Shown here piece by piece: positions 39,411 through 49,307 of a stretch of DNA of 64,000 bases. A program made the translations under genes and the position numbers. Below the pieces are notes generated by a model. The model was given only the letters and a program-made list of their open reading frames with translations, was not told the origin of the DNA and made no database searches. The stretch's first letter is position 1. Each line of letters begins with the position of its first letter. Source of the DNA: Psychrobacter immobilis (GTDB taxonomy: Bacteria > Pseudomonadota > Gammaproteobacteria > Pseudomonadales > Moraxellaceae); contig NZ_CAJGZN010000003.1 in NCBI RefSeq assembly GCF_904846235.1, positions 1 to 64,000 on the forward strand, written 5' to 3'.

Positions 39411-40643
39411 ATGCAAAATTCTATCACTGAGCGCTTACAAACTGCACTTGCAGACTTAAAAGCAAAGCAGCAGTACCGCCAATTACCAAACTTGCAGCAC
39501 GATGGAAGATACGTTATTAGCAATAGTAAAGCTCTGCTTAATATTGCGAGTAATGATTATCTTGGCTTAGGCGGTGATACCGAGATGCAAGCTGAGTTTC
39601 TTACTCAAGTGGGACAGCTATCTACTACACACACTCCTAAAATGAGTGCCACCTCCTCACGCCTACTGACAGGCAACGATATACAGTTAGAAGCCCTAGA
39701 AGAAGAACTGCAAAATTGGTATCAAAGCGCCATAGAAAAACAGAGTTTAGCCGATTCAAAGTCGGTGCTGGTCTTAAATAGTGGCTATCACGCCAACCTA
39801 GGTATCTTGCCAGCATTAACAATTTTGCCAGTCAAAACACTCATTCTGGCTGACAAGCTAGTACATGCCAGCATTATCGATGGGATGCGCTTGAGCCAAA
39901 GTAAACTTGTTACCTATCGACGTTACCGTCACAACGATTACGAACATTTGGCCAAGTTTATTGAACAAGCAGACGAGACGGTTGAACGCATCATTATTGT
40001 CACCGAGAGTATATTTAGTATGGATGGTGACCGTGCTGACTTGCCTGAACTAGTACAATTAAAATCCAAAGATGCTCGTATTGAGCTGTATGTCGATGAA
40101 GCACATGCTATTGGAGTGCTTGGCGATACAGGTCTAGGATTGGCGGAAGAAACGCATACCTTGGCTGATATTGACTATTTGGTGGGTACCTTTGGTAAGG
40201 CATTTGCTTCAATAGGTGCTTATATAATGTGTGATGAGGTCGTCAAACAATGGCTGATCAATGCCATGCGTCCATTGATTTTTAGCACTGCACTTCCTCC
40301 TATCAATCACGCATGGACACGATTTATTTTAGCAAAGATGCCGACCTTAACTGATCAACGTGCGCATCTAGCACAGTTATCTACCACGCTTAGCCAAGCC
40401 ATTAACCCACGGCACCGTGTATCGCCAACCTTGGAAGATATACACTATGAATCCCCTATCGTTCCTTATATATTAGGCGATAATGCGAGTACCCTTGTCA
40501 AAGCGCAAAAGTTGCAAGCCGCTGGATTTTACGCGCTACCTATCAGGCCGCCTACTGTGCCTGCAAACACTGCTCGCATTCGTTTAGTTATGAATGCCAA
40601 ACTGACTAACGAAGACTGTGCGCGACTGATACAGCAGTTGTAA
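39411..40643 (+). CDS. bioF: 8-amino-7-oxononanoate synthase
   Basis: PLP-dependent enzyme of biotin synthesis joining pimeloyl-ACP and alanine. Visible: NDYLGLGG, the MSATSSRLLTGN stretch, NSGYHANLG, VTESIFSMDGD, YVDEAHAIGVLG, and the PLP Lys in VGTFGKAFASIGAY. 410 residues, slightly long. AGAGAG precedes ATG 39411. The methyltransferase gene bioC follows at 71 nt, giving a bioFC unit; the other bio genes are not in the window. Confidence 0.95.
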   Translation: MQNSITERLQTALADLKAKQQYRQLPNLQHDGRYVISNSKALLNIASNDYLGLGGDTEMQAEFLTQVGQLSTTHTPKMSATSSRLLTGNDIQLEALEEELQNWYQSAIEKQSLADSKSVLVLNSGYHANLGILPALTILPVKTLILADKLVHASIIDGMRLSQSKLVTYRRYRHNDYEHLAKFIEQADETVERIIIVTESIFSMDGDRADLPELVQLKSKDARIELYVDEAHAIGVLGDTGLGLAEETHTLADIDYLVGTFGKAFASIGAYIMCDEVVKQWLINAMRPLIFSTALPPINHAWTRFILAKMPTLTDQRAHLAQLSTTLSQAINPRHRVSPTLEDIHYESPIVPYILGDNASTLVKAQKLQAAGFYALPIRPPTVPANTARIRLVMNAKLTNEDCARLIQQL

Positions 40644-40714
40644 TTTTATCGTTTGACACAAACTTTATTTCTACTATTGATAGATAACTGGCGCACTTGG
40701 ATATAATAAAGCCT

Positions 40715-41524
40715 ATGACAACATTCGACACAGTTGATGACCTCAGTGTTAGAAAACAAACCATCGCTCGCCACTTTGCCAATGCAAGTGACTATGACCA
40801 GCATGCCAGTATCCAGCAGACCGTTTGTCAGTATTTATTAGACAGTATTGCTCATACCAAGCAAAGCAGTGTGTTGGAAGTGGGTGCAGGCACAGGTCAA
40901 ATGACGCGCCTACTCGCTGATCATATTCAAAGCCAGTATTGGCTTATTAACGAGTTATGTAGTGAGCAGAGTGCTACATTGCAATCAATACTGCCAACTG
41001 CTGACGTAATGATTGGTGATGCTGAAACGATAGATTTAGCAGAAAATCATAGCTTGATAATCAGTGCTAATGCCGTGCAATGGTTTGATAATCCGTTGAG
41101 TTTCGTCACGCAATCAGCGCAGCGTTTACAATCTGGGAGACAGCTGGTCTTTAGTACTTTTACGCCAAATAACTTTTTGCAAATTAAAACTCTCACGGGC
41201 CAAGGACTTCACTACCCAGATATTAATGAATGGCAATTGGCATTAGATAGTGCTGGCTTTGAGAATATCGAACTTTCTATTAAGCGCTTTGATTTACCAT
41301 TTCCAACCCCCTACGCTATCTTGAAGCATATGAAACTCACTGGCGTATCGACCAATCAAACGCAAATACAATCAGACGATACTCAAACCTTTATATGGAC
41401 AAAATCCCGTCTACAGCAATTTGAGTCAGACTATTGGCAGCAATTCTCAGAAAAGAATGACATAGGACAGCTCGTGGTTAATTTAACCTATGAAGTGCTC
41501 ATAGTGAGTGCGTTTAAACCTTAA
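40715..41524 (+). CDS. bioC: Malonyl-ACP O-methyltransferase (BioC-like)
   Basis: Class I SAM-dependent methyltransferase of about 269 residues. The start of the fold is RQTIARHFANASDYDQHASIQ-type BioC sequence (arrangement K-x-x-I-x-x-x-F-x-x-A-x-x-Y), then SAM motif I LEVGAGTGQMTRLL, and NAVQWFDNP in the motif IV area. BioC methylates malonyl-ACP to start pimelate synthesis. I start at ATG 40715; a TTG at 40697 would add six residues. Its place right after bioF supports the name. Confidence 0.88.
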   Translation: MTTFDTVDDLSVRKQTIARHFANASDYDQHASIQQTVCQYLLDSIAHTKQSSVLEVGAGTGQMTRLLADHIQSQYWLINELCSEQSATLQSILPTADVMIGDAETIDLAENHSLIISANAVQWFDNPLSFVTQSAQRLQSGRQLVFSTFTPNNFLQIKTLTGQGLHYPDINEWQLALDSAGFENIELSIKRFDLPFPTPYAILKHMKLTGVSTNQTQIQSDDTQTFIWTKSRLQQFESDYWQQFSEKNDIGQLVVNLTYEVLIVSAFKP

Positions 41525-41602
41525 TTTATTAACTGATAGTAAAAATAGTGGCTAGTAGGAACTGTGGCTAATAGGCATAACAACATTTAGAAATAGCAGC
41601 CA

Positions 41603-41636
41603 TAAAAAAACGCACCCCAAAGGATGCGTTTTTTCA
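41603..41636. terminator. Terminator between bioC and dnaK (convergent)
   Basis: ACGCACCC/GGATGCGT stem flanked by A run and T run. The one imperfect pair is C-A on the plus strand but G-U on the minus strand, so it fits the dnaK transcript best while also serving bioC. Confidence 0.8.
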
Positions 41637-41657
41637 TTTAACTAGTTAGTAGCCGTA

Positions 41658-43598
41658 TTATTTTTTGTCTTCGTCTACTTCAGTGAACTCAGCATCAACG
41701 ACGTCGTCATCAGCTTTGTTGCTACCAGCATCGTCAGCACCTTGTTGGAACTGGCTTGGATCCATACCTTCTGCGCCAGCGCCGCTATCAGCGTAGATTT
41801 TTTGGCTGATTGGCAAGAATGCATTGTCTAATGCTTCAAGCTTAGCTTTGATTTCGTCATGGTCATCTTCTTTCGCTGCAGCTTCAAGCTCAGTGATCGC
41901 AGATTCTACTGTTGATTTTTCTTCATCAGTGACTTTATCTTCTGCTTCTTTTAGCGCTTTTTGTACCGCATGGATACGACCATCTGCTTCGTTACGAACT
42001 TGCGCTAGGTTAGCGAACTTCTCATCTTCAGCAGCATTAGCTTCTGCATCACGAACCATTTGTTCGACTTCTTCGTCCGACAAGCCAGAATCCGCTTTGA
42101 TCTGGATGCTTTGTGCTTTACCAGTACCTTTATCGGTTGCTGAGATATTCATGATACCATCAGCATTGATGTCAAAAGACACTTCGATTTGTGGTAAGCC
42201 ACGTGGTGCTGGTGGAATATCCGTCAAGTCAAAACGACCAAGCATTTTGTTTTGGTTAGCAATTTTACGCTCACCTTGATATACCTGAATCGTTACAGCT
42301 GGCTGATTGTCTTCAGCCGTTGAGAATACCTGTGATTTCTTAGTAGGAATCATGGTGTTTTTCTCGATAACTGGCGTCATAACACCACCCATCGTTTCGA
42401 TACCTAGGGTCAATGGCGTTACATCAAGTAGCAATACGTCAGTTTTGTCACCAGACAATACGGCACCTTGAATCGCTGCACCAGCTGCAACTGCTTCATC
42501 AGGGTTCACATCTTTACGTGGCTCTTGACCGAAGAAGTCTTGTACTTTTTGCTGTACTAGTGGCATACGAGTCTGACCACCGACCAAGATTACATCGTTG
42601 ATGTCGCCAATTTTTAGGCCAGCATCTTCAAGTGCAGTCTTACAAGGACCCATTGTACGTTGTACTAATTCTTCAGTTAGGCTCTCTAGTTTCGAACGGC
42701 TGATAGTTACAACCAAATGCTTAGGACCACTGCTATCAGCAGTGATGTATGGCAAGTTCACTTCTGTGCTTTGTGCACTTGATAGCTCAATCTTCGCTTT
42801 TTCAGCCGCTTCTTTTAGACGCTGCATCGCAAGAGAGTCACCTTTTAGGTTCACGTCTTGCTCTTTTTTGAATTCAGCCACTAAGAAATCAATCAATGCT
42901 GAGTCAAAGTCTTCACCACCTAGGAAAGTATCACCATTGGTCGCTAGTACTTCGAACTGTTGCTCGCCGTCTACGTCTGCGATTTCGATGATTGAGATAT
43001 CGAAAGTACCACCACCTAAGTCATATACAGCAACAGTGCTATCGCCTTGCTTCTTGTCCATACCATAAGCAAGTGCAGCAGCAGTTGGCTCATTGATGAT
43101 ACGTTTTACATCTAGACCAGCGATTTTACCCGCATCTTTAGTTGCTTGACGCTGTGAGTCATTGAAGTAAGCAGGTACAGTTACAACTGCTTCTGTCACG
43201 CTTTCACCAAGATAATCTTCTGCTGTTTTTTTCATTTTTTTCAAGATTTCAGCAGAAACCTGTGGTGGCGCAAGCTTTTTACCGTTGATTTCTACCCATG
43301 CATCGCCGTTGTCTGCTTTAGCGATTTTGTAAGGAACCATGCCGATATCTTTTTGCACGACTTTGTCATCAAAACGACGACCGATCAAACGCTTAATCGC
43401 AAACAAAGTGTTGCTTGGGTTGGTTACTGCTTGACGCTTAGCTGACTGACCAACAAGCGTTTCGTCATCTTTATAAGCGACGATTGATGGTGTTGTACGA
43501 GTACCTTCAGCATTTTCGATGACTTTAACTTTGTCACCTTCCATTACTGCTACACACGAGTTAGTAGTACCTAAATCAATACCAATTACTTTACCCAT
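41658..43598 (-). CDS. dnaK: Molecular chaperone DnaK (Hsp70)
   Basis: ATP-dependent chaperone working with DnaJ and GrpE in protein folding. The start is ATG 43598 ([19 protein letters not shown]), with AGGAG at 9 nt; 646 residues. ATPase-domain motifs ([37 protein letters not shown]) and the substrate-binding domain ([22 protein letters not shown]-type segment [14 protein letters not shown]) are present, with the acidic C-terminal tail ending [10 protein letters not shown]. grpE lies upstream; dnaJ is not next to it. A sigma-32-type promoter lies 75 nt upstream of the start. Confidence 0.99.
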   Translation of the reverse strand: MGKVIGIDLGTTNSCVAVMEGDKVKVIENAEGTRTTPSIVAYKDDETLVGQSAKRQAVTNPSNTLFAIKRLIGRRFDDKVVQKDIGMVPYKIAKADNGDAWVEINGKKLAPPQVSAEILKKMKKTAEDYLGESVTEAVVTVPAYFNDSQRQATKDAGKIAGLDVKRIINEPTAAALAYGMDKKQGDSTVAVYDLGGGTFDISIIEIADVDGEQQFEVLATNGDTFLGGEDFDSALIDFLVAEFKKEQDVNLKGDSLAMQRLKEAAEKAKIELSSAQSTEVNLPYITADSSGPKHLVVTISRSKLESLTEELVQRTMGPCKTALEDAGLKIGDINDVILVGGQTRMPLVQQKVQDFFGQEPRKDVNPDEAVAAGAAIQGAVLSGDKTDVLLLDVTPLTLGIETMGGVMTPVIEKNTMIPTKKSQVFSTAEDNQPAVTIQVYQGERKIANQNKMLGRFDLTDIPPAPRGLPQIEVSFDINADGIMNISATDKGTGKAQSIQIKADSGLSDEEVEQMVRDAEANAAEDEKFANLAQVRNEADGRIHAVQKALKEAEDKVTDEEKSTVESAITELEAAAKEDDHDEIKAKLEALDNAFLPISQKIYADSGAGAEGMDPSQFQQGADDAGSNKADDDVVDAEFTEVDEDKK

Positions 43599-43672
43599 AA
43601 TCAATTGCTCCTAATTTGTTTTTAACTATAAATACTTATTTATCCAGACCGTAGTCGGTCACTTGTTGCTAT

Positions 43673-43701
43673 ATATCGGTTTACCCGTCGTATTTTTCAA
43701 G
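43673..43701 (-). promoter_or_regulatory. Candidate sigma-32 heat-shock promoter of dnaK
   Basis: On the minus strand, CTTGAAA (complement of 43695-43701) is a perfect -35, then a 14-nt spacer and ACCGATAT (complement of 43673-43680), matching five of the seven fixed positions of the CCCCATNT -10 consensus. Confidence 0.55.
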
Positions 43702-43781
43702 GTGATAATCACGCAAAAACTGTGTTTCATGTCATTTTTTGTGAAAAACCTTCATATTAGTAGGGTTTAGCCTTAAAAATA

Positions 43782-44381
43782 TTACTGACCAACACGAACC
43801 ATGGCTGGACGTAATAGACGACCGTTTAGGCTATAGCCTTTTTGTAGAACCGTACCAACTGTATCTGCCGCTGCTTCTGGGTCAATACCCACTGCTTCAT
43901 GGAAGTCAGCGTTGAATTTTTCACCTTGTGGATCGACCACTTCTACGCCGTTTTTGGTCAATACTGCAACCAATGCTTTGTGCGTTAATTGCACACCCTC
44001 AGCGACTGGATCATTGGCATCGGCATTTTCGATAGCGCGCTCTAAGTTGTCAACGATGTCTAACAATTCTTTGGCAAATTTCTGTAATGCAAACTTTTTG
44101 CTCTTATCCGCTTCTTGCTCCATGCGTTTTTGCGCATTGTAAGCTTCAGCGTTAGCGCGTGCAGTACCTTCTTTGGCTTGTTTTACCTCGCCTTCTAGCT
44201 CAGCAATACGCGCTTTGAAAGTATCAAGGTTGATTTCGTTTTCGATAGTCGTTTCTTCACCTGAATTATTCTGTGGATCAAACTCTTTCATGGTTTCTTC
44301 TAAGATACTGTCATTGTGATCAATATTCTCATGTGCCACATTTTGGTCAAGATTTTCGTGGTTCGGGTTTTGCTCGCTCAT
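43782..44381 (-). CDS. grpE: Nucleotide exchange factor GrpE
   Basis: Co-chaperone that releases ADP from DnaK. 199 residues from ATG 44381 (MSEQNPNHENLDQN) with AAGGAG 6 nt upstream. Acidic, disordered N-terminus, then a long coiled coil (about 60-110, RIAELEGEVKQAKEGTARANAEAYN) and the conserved C-terminal beta-domain (NGVEVVDPQGEKFNADFHEAVG ... VGTVLQKGYSLNGRLLRPAMVRVG). Upstream of dnaK with 183 nt between; probably cotranscribed in part but dnaK also has its own candidate promoter. Confidence 0.97.
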   Translation of the reverse strand: MSEQNPNHENLDQNVAHENIDHNDSILEETMKEFDPQNNSGEETTIENEINLDTFKARIAELEGEVKQAKEGTARANAEAYNAQKRMEQEADKSKKFALQKFAKELLDIVDNLERAIENADANDPVAEGVQLTHKALVAVLTKNGVEVVDPQGEKFNADFHEAVGIDPEAAADTVGTVLQKGYSLNGRLLRPAMVRVGQ

Positions 44382-44814
44382 GATAGCTCCTTGAAATTTC
44401 AATAATGAATATTAAGAGACGGCACAGTAGACCAAATCATTACTGGTCCTACTATGCCATTATTAAATGCTCGATGTTTCTAACTCATTGTTTTTTTAAT
44501 ACGCTTCAATAGCTGCTTGATAAAGGTGATAAGGACAAATTTCAAGCCTAGAGCAAAGGAATTTTTACCATTTATGACAAATATTCGTGAAGTCTGATTA
44601 AAGATATGCATCTAACGTTTTTACTCCATGTCAATAAATCTCAATATTTGCTCACAAAAAGAACAAAAAACCACTATTTATTCCAATTGCTTTACGCTTA
44701 TTAATCAAGCTATTACCAAACGATACGCTATTATTCTGCTAGCTATTTTATCATTGCTATAAATATTATCGCCCACACTCAAATGCACGCTAAAAATCAT
44801 TTATGAGAGCTGTT
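44382..44814. other. Divergent region between grpE and the esterase gene
   Basis: 433 bp, AT-rich, non-coding. It contains a candidate heat-shock -35 for grpE (44540-44546, minus strand) and presumably the esterase promoter. No repeats or hairpins stand out. Confidence 0.4.
44521..44546 (-). promoter_or_regulatory. Possible sigma-32 promoter of grpE
   Basis: Perfect minus-strand CTTGAAA (complement of 44540-44546), followed after 11 nt by CACCTTTA, which matches only four of seven fixed -10 positions. The leader to grpE would be about 130 nt. Weaker than the dnaK site. Confidence 0.35.
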
Positions 44815-46227
44815 ATGTCTAATTCAAAAAATTTATCTATCAATACTTTGCTTAATAAAGCATTGATGACATTGCACTTAGCGTCAAAAGAACATCTAGC
44901 GTCAAAAGAATCATCAAATCAAGATACGAAAGCGTATGACTCATTAGAAAAACGTCTAAGCGTTAAAGAAAAAATACTCGCTTATAACCCTGTGGCAAAC
45001 TATCAGCCGCATACATTGCACTATGCAATGAAAAGTCTCGGCTACCTACCAGACCCTATTTTAGAAGGGGTGATTGGTTACCTTAAAGGTCCCAACTCAA
45101 AACAATATATGCATGCAAACGCTCACCTGCGTTTCATCCTTGCAGTAAATAGCTACCTCAAAACACCGTTAGAACTAACCCCAATGCCCGAATTGCGTGA
45201 GAGATTTACTGCTGATGCAGTAGCCATGCAATCACCTAGAGTATGGCAGCAAGCCAGTACTACTATGCTAAGCAATATAAAGCCCTTCACTAAAAAAAAT
45301 GATTCGCCTGTTAGCTGGAAAGATGAAACGATTGCCAATGCAGATGATGGCGACATGACTGTCCGTTGTTATAAAGCGGGCGGCAAAAAATCTGGTTTTA
45401 GAAGAAAACGTATCCATAATCCTGATGAAACAGTCATGCTGTTTTTTCATGGTGGTGGGTTCTGCATTGGTGATGTCGATACACATCATGAGTTCTGTCA
45501 TGCAGTCTGTGAGCAGACTGGCTGGTCTGTGGTTAGTGTCGATTATCGCTTAGCGCCTGAATGCCCTGCTCCAGCAGCATTAAAAGACTGTATCACTGCG
45601 TATGATTGGTTGGTTGAGCACTGTCACACGTTGGGCGCACTACCCTCTCGTATCGTCTTGGCAGGTGATAGCGCAGGTGGTGGTCTATCAACTTTAATTG
45701 CGCAGCAGTTGACCGCACCGAGTAAAAGCGCATGGGCAGACCTAGGGATAGAAGGTCAGAAAATGTTTAATCTATTAGAAAAACTACCCGAACCTCTAGC
45801 GCAGATGCCTTTGTATCCAGTCACTGATATTGAGACAGACTATCCAAGTTGGGAGTTATATGGTGAGGGTCTACTATTAGATCATGCTGATGTAGCAGTA
45901 TTTGATGCTGCTTGCCTAGAGAATAGTCCGCTGCCTCGCTTACACATACTGAACTCACCTATGTTGGGTGATAATAGTAAAGTTTGCCCAACTTACATTG
46001 TAGCTTCTGAGCTCGATGTATTACGTGACGAGGCATTTGCTTATGCAAAGCAGCTGAGAGGTTATGGCGTTGCTGTAGAGACCTATACTGTGCTTGGAGC
46101 ACCGCATGGCTTTATACACTTTATGAGTGTTCATCAAGGTCTTGGACAAGAGACAAGCAATATTATTCATGGCTTTAGCAGCTTTGTACGTGAAATCATC
46201 AATACACAATCCCAGTTAGCTGCATAA
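44815..46227 (+). CDS. Alpha/beta-hydrolase, hormone-sensitive lipase family
   Basis: 470-residue esterase/lipase. The HSL oxyanion motif HGGGF (in LFFHGGGFCIGDVD) and nucleophile motif GDSAGGG are clear; the triad is completed by Asp in ASELDVLRDE and His in GAPHGFIHF. An unusually long N-terminal domain of about 200 residues precedes HGGGF. An LASKEHLASKE repeat lies near residue 20, from an 18-bp tandem repeat. Start taken at ATG 44815 (GAGAG upstream); ATG 44803 is possible. No signal peptide, so probably cytoplasmic. Substrate unknown. Confidence 0.85.
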   Translation: MSNSKNLSINTLLNKALMTLHLASKEHLASKESSNQDTKAYDSLEKRLSVKEKILAYNPVANYQPHTLHYAMKSLGYLPDPILEGVIGYLKGPNSKQYMHANAHLRFILAVNSYLKTPLELTPMPELRERFTADAVAMQSPRVWQQASTTMLSNIKPFTKKNDSPVSWKDETIANADDGDMTVRCYKAGGKKSGFRRKRIHNPDETVMLFFHGGGFCIGDVDTHHEFCHAVCEQTGWSVVSVDYRLAPECPAPAALKDCITAYDWLVEHCHTLGALPSRIVLAGDSAGGGLSTLIAQQLTAPSKSAWADLGIEGQKMFNLLEKLPEPLAQMPLYPVTDIETDYPSWELYGEGLLLDHADVAVFDAACLENSPLPRLHILNSPMLGDNSKVCPTYIVASELDVLRDEAFAYAKQLRGYGVAVETYTVLGAPHGFIHFMSVHQGLGQETSNIIHGFSSFVREIINTQSQLAA

Positions 46228-46275
46228 ACCGTTAGTTATTTAGTTAGCCAGCTAATTAATGATTTGTATAACTGA

Positions 46276-47409
46276 TTAATTGGTATTACCAGATAGCGTA
46301 ATCAACCAAATCTCTGAGCGCGATCCCAATCGAAAGGGAATGCCCCAAAAACCATAGCCAGAGGACACGACAAAGTGTCCTTTACCAATCTGCTCATAGC
46401 CATAGCCTAATCTATTAATAGCATTGACGATGAAATTAGCGGGAAATACTTGACCGTTGTGGGTATGTCCCGAGACTTGTAAATCTATAGGTAATTGACT
46501 GTGATTATCTATATCACTCGGTCTATGATCTAACAATATCACTGGCTGCGACGTATCTACTTGCGCAAGCAGATCGGTAGTTGCTACACGTTGACGTTTA
46601 TGATTATCAAAACGTCCAACTAACCATACTGGTTGACCCTCGTGCTCGATACAGAGCACCTCATCGTTTAACAACTGTATACCTGCATTTTGCAGCGCTT
46701 CGCTAATAGGTCGCTCGTGACCATATAAATCATGATTGCCCAATGTCGCATAGACACCACCTGGCAGGCTATTGCACAATTCTGCTAGGTTTTGCTCCAT
46801 ATGATATTCATTAAAGGCCTCTGTATTATCATCCATAATATCCCCTGGCATCAGCAACATATCTGCACCAGAGCGAATCATAAGTTGTTGCAATCTATCT
46901 ATGGCTCTCACACCAAATAATCGACCTATATGCAAGTCACTAGCGACTGCAATACGCAGTGGCTTGGCCAAAGGTTTATCTATATTAATAGACAGCTCGC
47001 GTATAACAGGAGCATAGGCACTATATAACGAATAAATAAATAGTCCTATAAATAGGAGTAGTGCTAGTACTCTTAGCCCTATAGTCATCTCATTCGATTG
47101 ATGCAACGTACTACCTGATAAAGCAACTACTAGCAGATATCCTCCGTAGAGTAGACTCACTGCCAACGCCGTCAATATCATAAAATGCATGACTAGCATC
47201 CAACCGCTAACCCAGCGATAACTGTTGGCAAATGCTCTTTTTACGCTCAATACTAATAGGCCATTAGTAATAATGAATACACTGGCCCATATCGTCGTCT
47301 GTAATGTTGGCGTTATCCAAGGCTGGAGCCACCACTGTATACTTAATACTGTACCTAAGCTAAATAACTGCAATAACAGAAAGATGGTGAAGAAAAATGC
47401 GTAACGCAT
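46276..47409 (-). CDS. Membrane-anchored metallophosphoesterase
   Basis: 377 residues. Four N-terminal hydrophobic segments (about 1-140) are followed by a calcineurin-like phosphoesterase domain with all metal motifs: ASDLHIGR, MPGDIMDDN, LGNHDLYG, LLDHRP and SGHTHNGQVFP. It resembles YkuE/YaeI-type enzymes, some of which act on lipid substrates (UDP-2,3-diacylglucosamine or similar), but substrate is not determined. AAGGGCAG precedes ATG 47409. Confidence 0.88.
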   Translation of the reverse strand: MRYAFFFTIFLLLQLFSLGTVLSIQWWLQPWITPTLQTTIWASVFIITNGLLVLSVKRAFANSYRWVSGWMLVMHFMILTALAVSLLYGGYLLVVALSGSTLHQSNEMTIGLRVLALLLFIGLFIYSLYSAYAPVIRELSINIDKPLAKPLRIAVASDLHIGRLFGVRAIDRLQQLMIRSGADMLLMPGDIMDDNTEAFNEYHMEQNLAELCNSLPGGVYATLGNHDLYGHERPISEALQNAGIQLLNDEVLCIEHEGQPVWLVGRFDNHKRQRVATTDLLAQVDTSQPVILLDHRPSDIDNHSQLPIDLQVSGHTHNGQVFPANFIVNAINRLGYGYEQIGKGHFVVSSGYGFWGIPFRLGSRSEIWLITLSGNTN

Positions 47410-47467
47410 GGACTGCCCTTAGACATAAATACTGTTTGATAAGTGAGTATCAGAAAATAAACTCTAA

Positions 47468-47483
47468 TGTTTCACATGAAACA
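47468..47483. promoter_or_regulatory. parS-like site 1
   Basis: TGTTTCACATGAAACA, a 16-bp palindrome apart from its two central base pairs, one mismatch from the bacterial parS consensus TGTTTCACGTGAAACA. It lies in the 86-bp gap between the metallophosphoesterase and TIGR01777 genes. Predicted ParB-binding site. Confidence 0.7.
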
Positions 47484-47495
47484 ACTGCTATATAA

Positions 47496-48506
47496 CTATT
47501 TCTGATTTCCTAATGCTTGCTGGAGTGTCGAGTGTTTGAACGAATAACCTGCATCCAATAGCGCTTGTGGCAGCACCTTTTGACCATCGATAAGTAACGT
47601 CGACATTTCGCCAAACATCAGCTTAAGCAAAAACTCTGGTAAAGTGAAAAATGTTGGGCGATGTAGCCATGAGCCAAGTGCTTTGGTAAAAGTATGATTG
47701 GTCACAGAATTTGGAGCAGTAAGGTTATATACGACTGTATGTGTATCATTTGCGGTACTGTTTGCAGTCTTAATAGTGCTATCATTAATAGGTGCATTGT
47801 CTTGGGCTAAGCTTTCAATGTGATTAACGTCTGATTCTTTAGTAAGTTTAAGCTGCTGCTCAATAATAAAGATGACCGCACTAACCCAATCTTCACGGCT
47901 GATCCAGCTCATGACTTGCTGTCCATCACCCAACTGTCCACCGACACCAAATTTAAAGGGTAGCAACAATTTAGCCACCATTCCGCCCTCAGGATGAATG
48001 ACTACACCTGTTCTGACAATAGCTACAGGAACATCATGATTGGTTGCTTTAAGCGCTAATTGCTCCCATTCATCACATAATGTATGGGCAAAGTCTGTCT
48101 CATAATCGCTATTTTCAGTCAATGGCTTGTCGCCTTGCGTACCATACCAACCGATTGCTGAGCCGCTTACCAGTAACTTGGGTTTTGTGCTAGCACGTGC
48201 GATAAAATCCAATATCGACTGAGTAGGTTTGATACGGCTCGCCATCAACTGCTCTTTGCGCTCATCGCTCCAACGAGAGTCAGCAATCCCAGCACCTGCT
48301 AAATTTAATATGACATCAAAACTCATATCAGACTTCGCAAGCTCGTCATAAGTCATCATATTGATATCATCGGGATGTGGTTGACTGCTATCACGAGTTA
48401 ACCAAGTAATCGTCACGTCTTTATTCTGCGCGCGATATCGTGCCATTAGCTCTCGACTAAACGCACTTCCCAAAAACCCTGAACCGCCACTAATCAAAAC
48501 CTTCAT
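47496..48506 (-). CDS. TIGR01777 family NAD(P)-binding protein (YfcH-like)
   Basis: 336-residue extended-SDR (epimerase-like) protein. The N-terminal nucleotide-binding motif is GGSGFLGSAF, then NLAGAGIADSRWSDERK and SGSAIGWYGTQGD, typical of TIGR01777; the C-terminal DUF1731 domain ends LIDGQKVLPQALLDAGYSFKHSTLQQAL. Homologues (YfcH, cell-division inhibitor SulA-like in old annotation) have no proven reaction. GGGAG precedes ATG 48506. Confidence 0.92.
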   Translation of the reverse strand: MKVLISGGSGFLGSAFSRELMARYRAQNKDVTITWLTRDSSQPHPDDINMMTYDELAKSDMSFDVILNLAGAGIADSRWSDERKEQLMASRIKPTQSILDFIARASTKPKLLVSGSAIGWYGTQGDKPLTENSDYETDFAHTLCDEWEQLALKATNHDVPVAIVRTGVVIHPEGGMVAKLLLPFKFGVGGQLGDGQQVMSWISREDWVSAVIFIIEQQLKLTKESDVNHIESLAQDNAPINDSTIKTANSTANDTHTVVYNLTAPNSVTNHTFTKALGSWLHRPTFFTLPEFLLKLMFGEMSTLLIDGQKVLPQALLDAGYSFKHSTLQQALGNQK

Positions 48507-48765
48507 ACCCTACTCCCTATATGCCTTAAATATCGCCAATATGACTGATCGTTAAATTATTTATTGTTGAAGTACTTATCGTTCAATAAAAACCAGACCG
48601 TTACAACCATCGTCTGCTTTTTTGTGGTTTTTATCAAAACGACTTTTACATACTTTTGGTAAAGGAAGGTGAGGAATGAAAGGTTTACGAGGTCAAACAT
48701 TGCACTTTGATAATTACTGTCAAAAATAGAAGTTTTTTTATTAAAAAAGTATCTTAATTTTTTGG

Positions 48766-49173
48766 CTAATATTGCAGACTTTGTTTAGGTTTAGGTAATG
48801 CGGACATACCCACAATCAAAGCACTTATACCTCCTACTAAGCTAATCGCCAACCATGTACGAGCATCTTGACCAATAAAAAATGTGGCATTAATAGAAAA
48901 ACCAACAAGAAAAACTCTTACCCACCATCTTTTGGACTTATATGTTTGTTTAGAAGCAAGCCATATACCGCACAATAGTGTAGGCATTCCAATAAGAAAT
49001 ACACCTGCAATAAGGTAAAAAGGTATGGCTACAGCGTATGCCAGACCTATATCCTTATTCCACATTATCAGCGATACTAAAATAGGGAATAAGATCAACT
49101 GATATAGCGTACCTAAAGTTAAAAATAAAAATATCACCATTTTTTTTGGATAGTGGCTGTTGTTATCTAACAT
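48766..49173 (-). CDS. Four-helix membrane protein, paralogue A
   Basis: 135 residues, four hydrophobic segments, no family recognised. It is a clear paralogue of the next gene upstream: both share a YPK start, LFPI/IFPW, a P-x-YLIAG segment, MPT, a WWxR stretch and the ending SL-x-GG-SA ... GMSALP. Very likely a tandem duplication. ATG at 49173 has no strong ribosome-binding site. Low GC relative to its neighbours by eye. Confidence 0.65.
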   Translation of the reverse strand: MLDNNSHYPKKMVIFLFLTLGTLYQLILFPILVSLIMWNKDIGLAYAVAIPFYLIAGVFLIGMPTLLCGIWLASKQTYKSKRWWVRVFLVGFSINATFFIGQDARTWLAISLVGGISALIVGMSALPKPKQSLQY

Positions 49174-49307
49174 TAGTTTTAACTCATAAGTTGGTCAATT
49201 TGTGAATGGAAATAATATAGCTGTTATAAACCGTTTCGAACTTTCTTGACCATCCAAACGCATCATAATATTTCAGAAATAGTTTGATCAGCTCTTTATT
49301 TAATGGC

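Noticed and set aside
43725..43740. GTTTCATGTCATTT upstream of dnaK, considered as a parS half-site
   Set aside because: Only one half matches; the second arm is absent.
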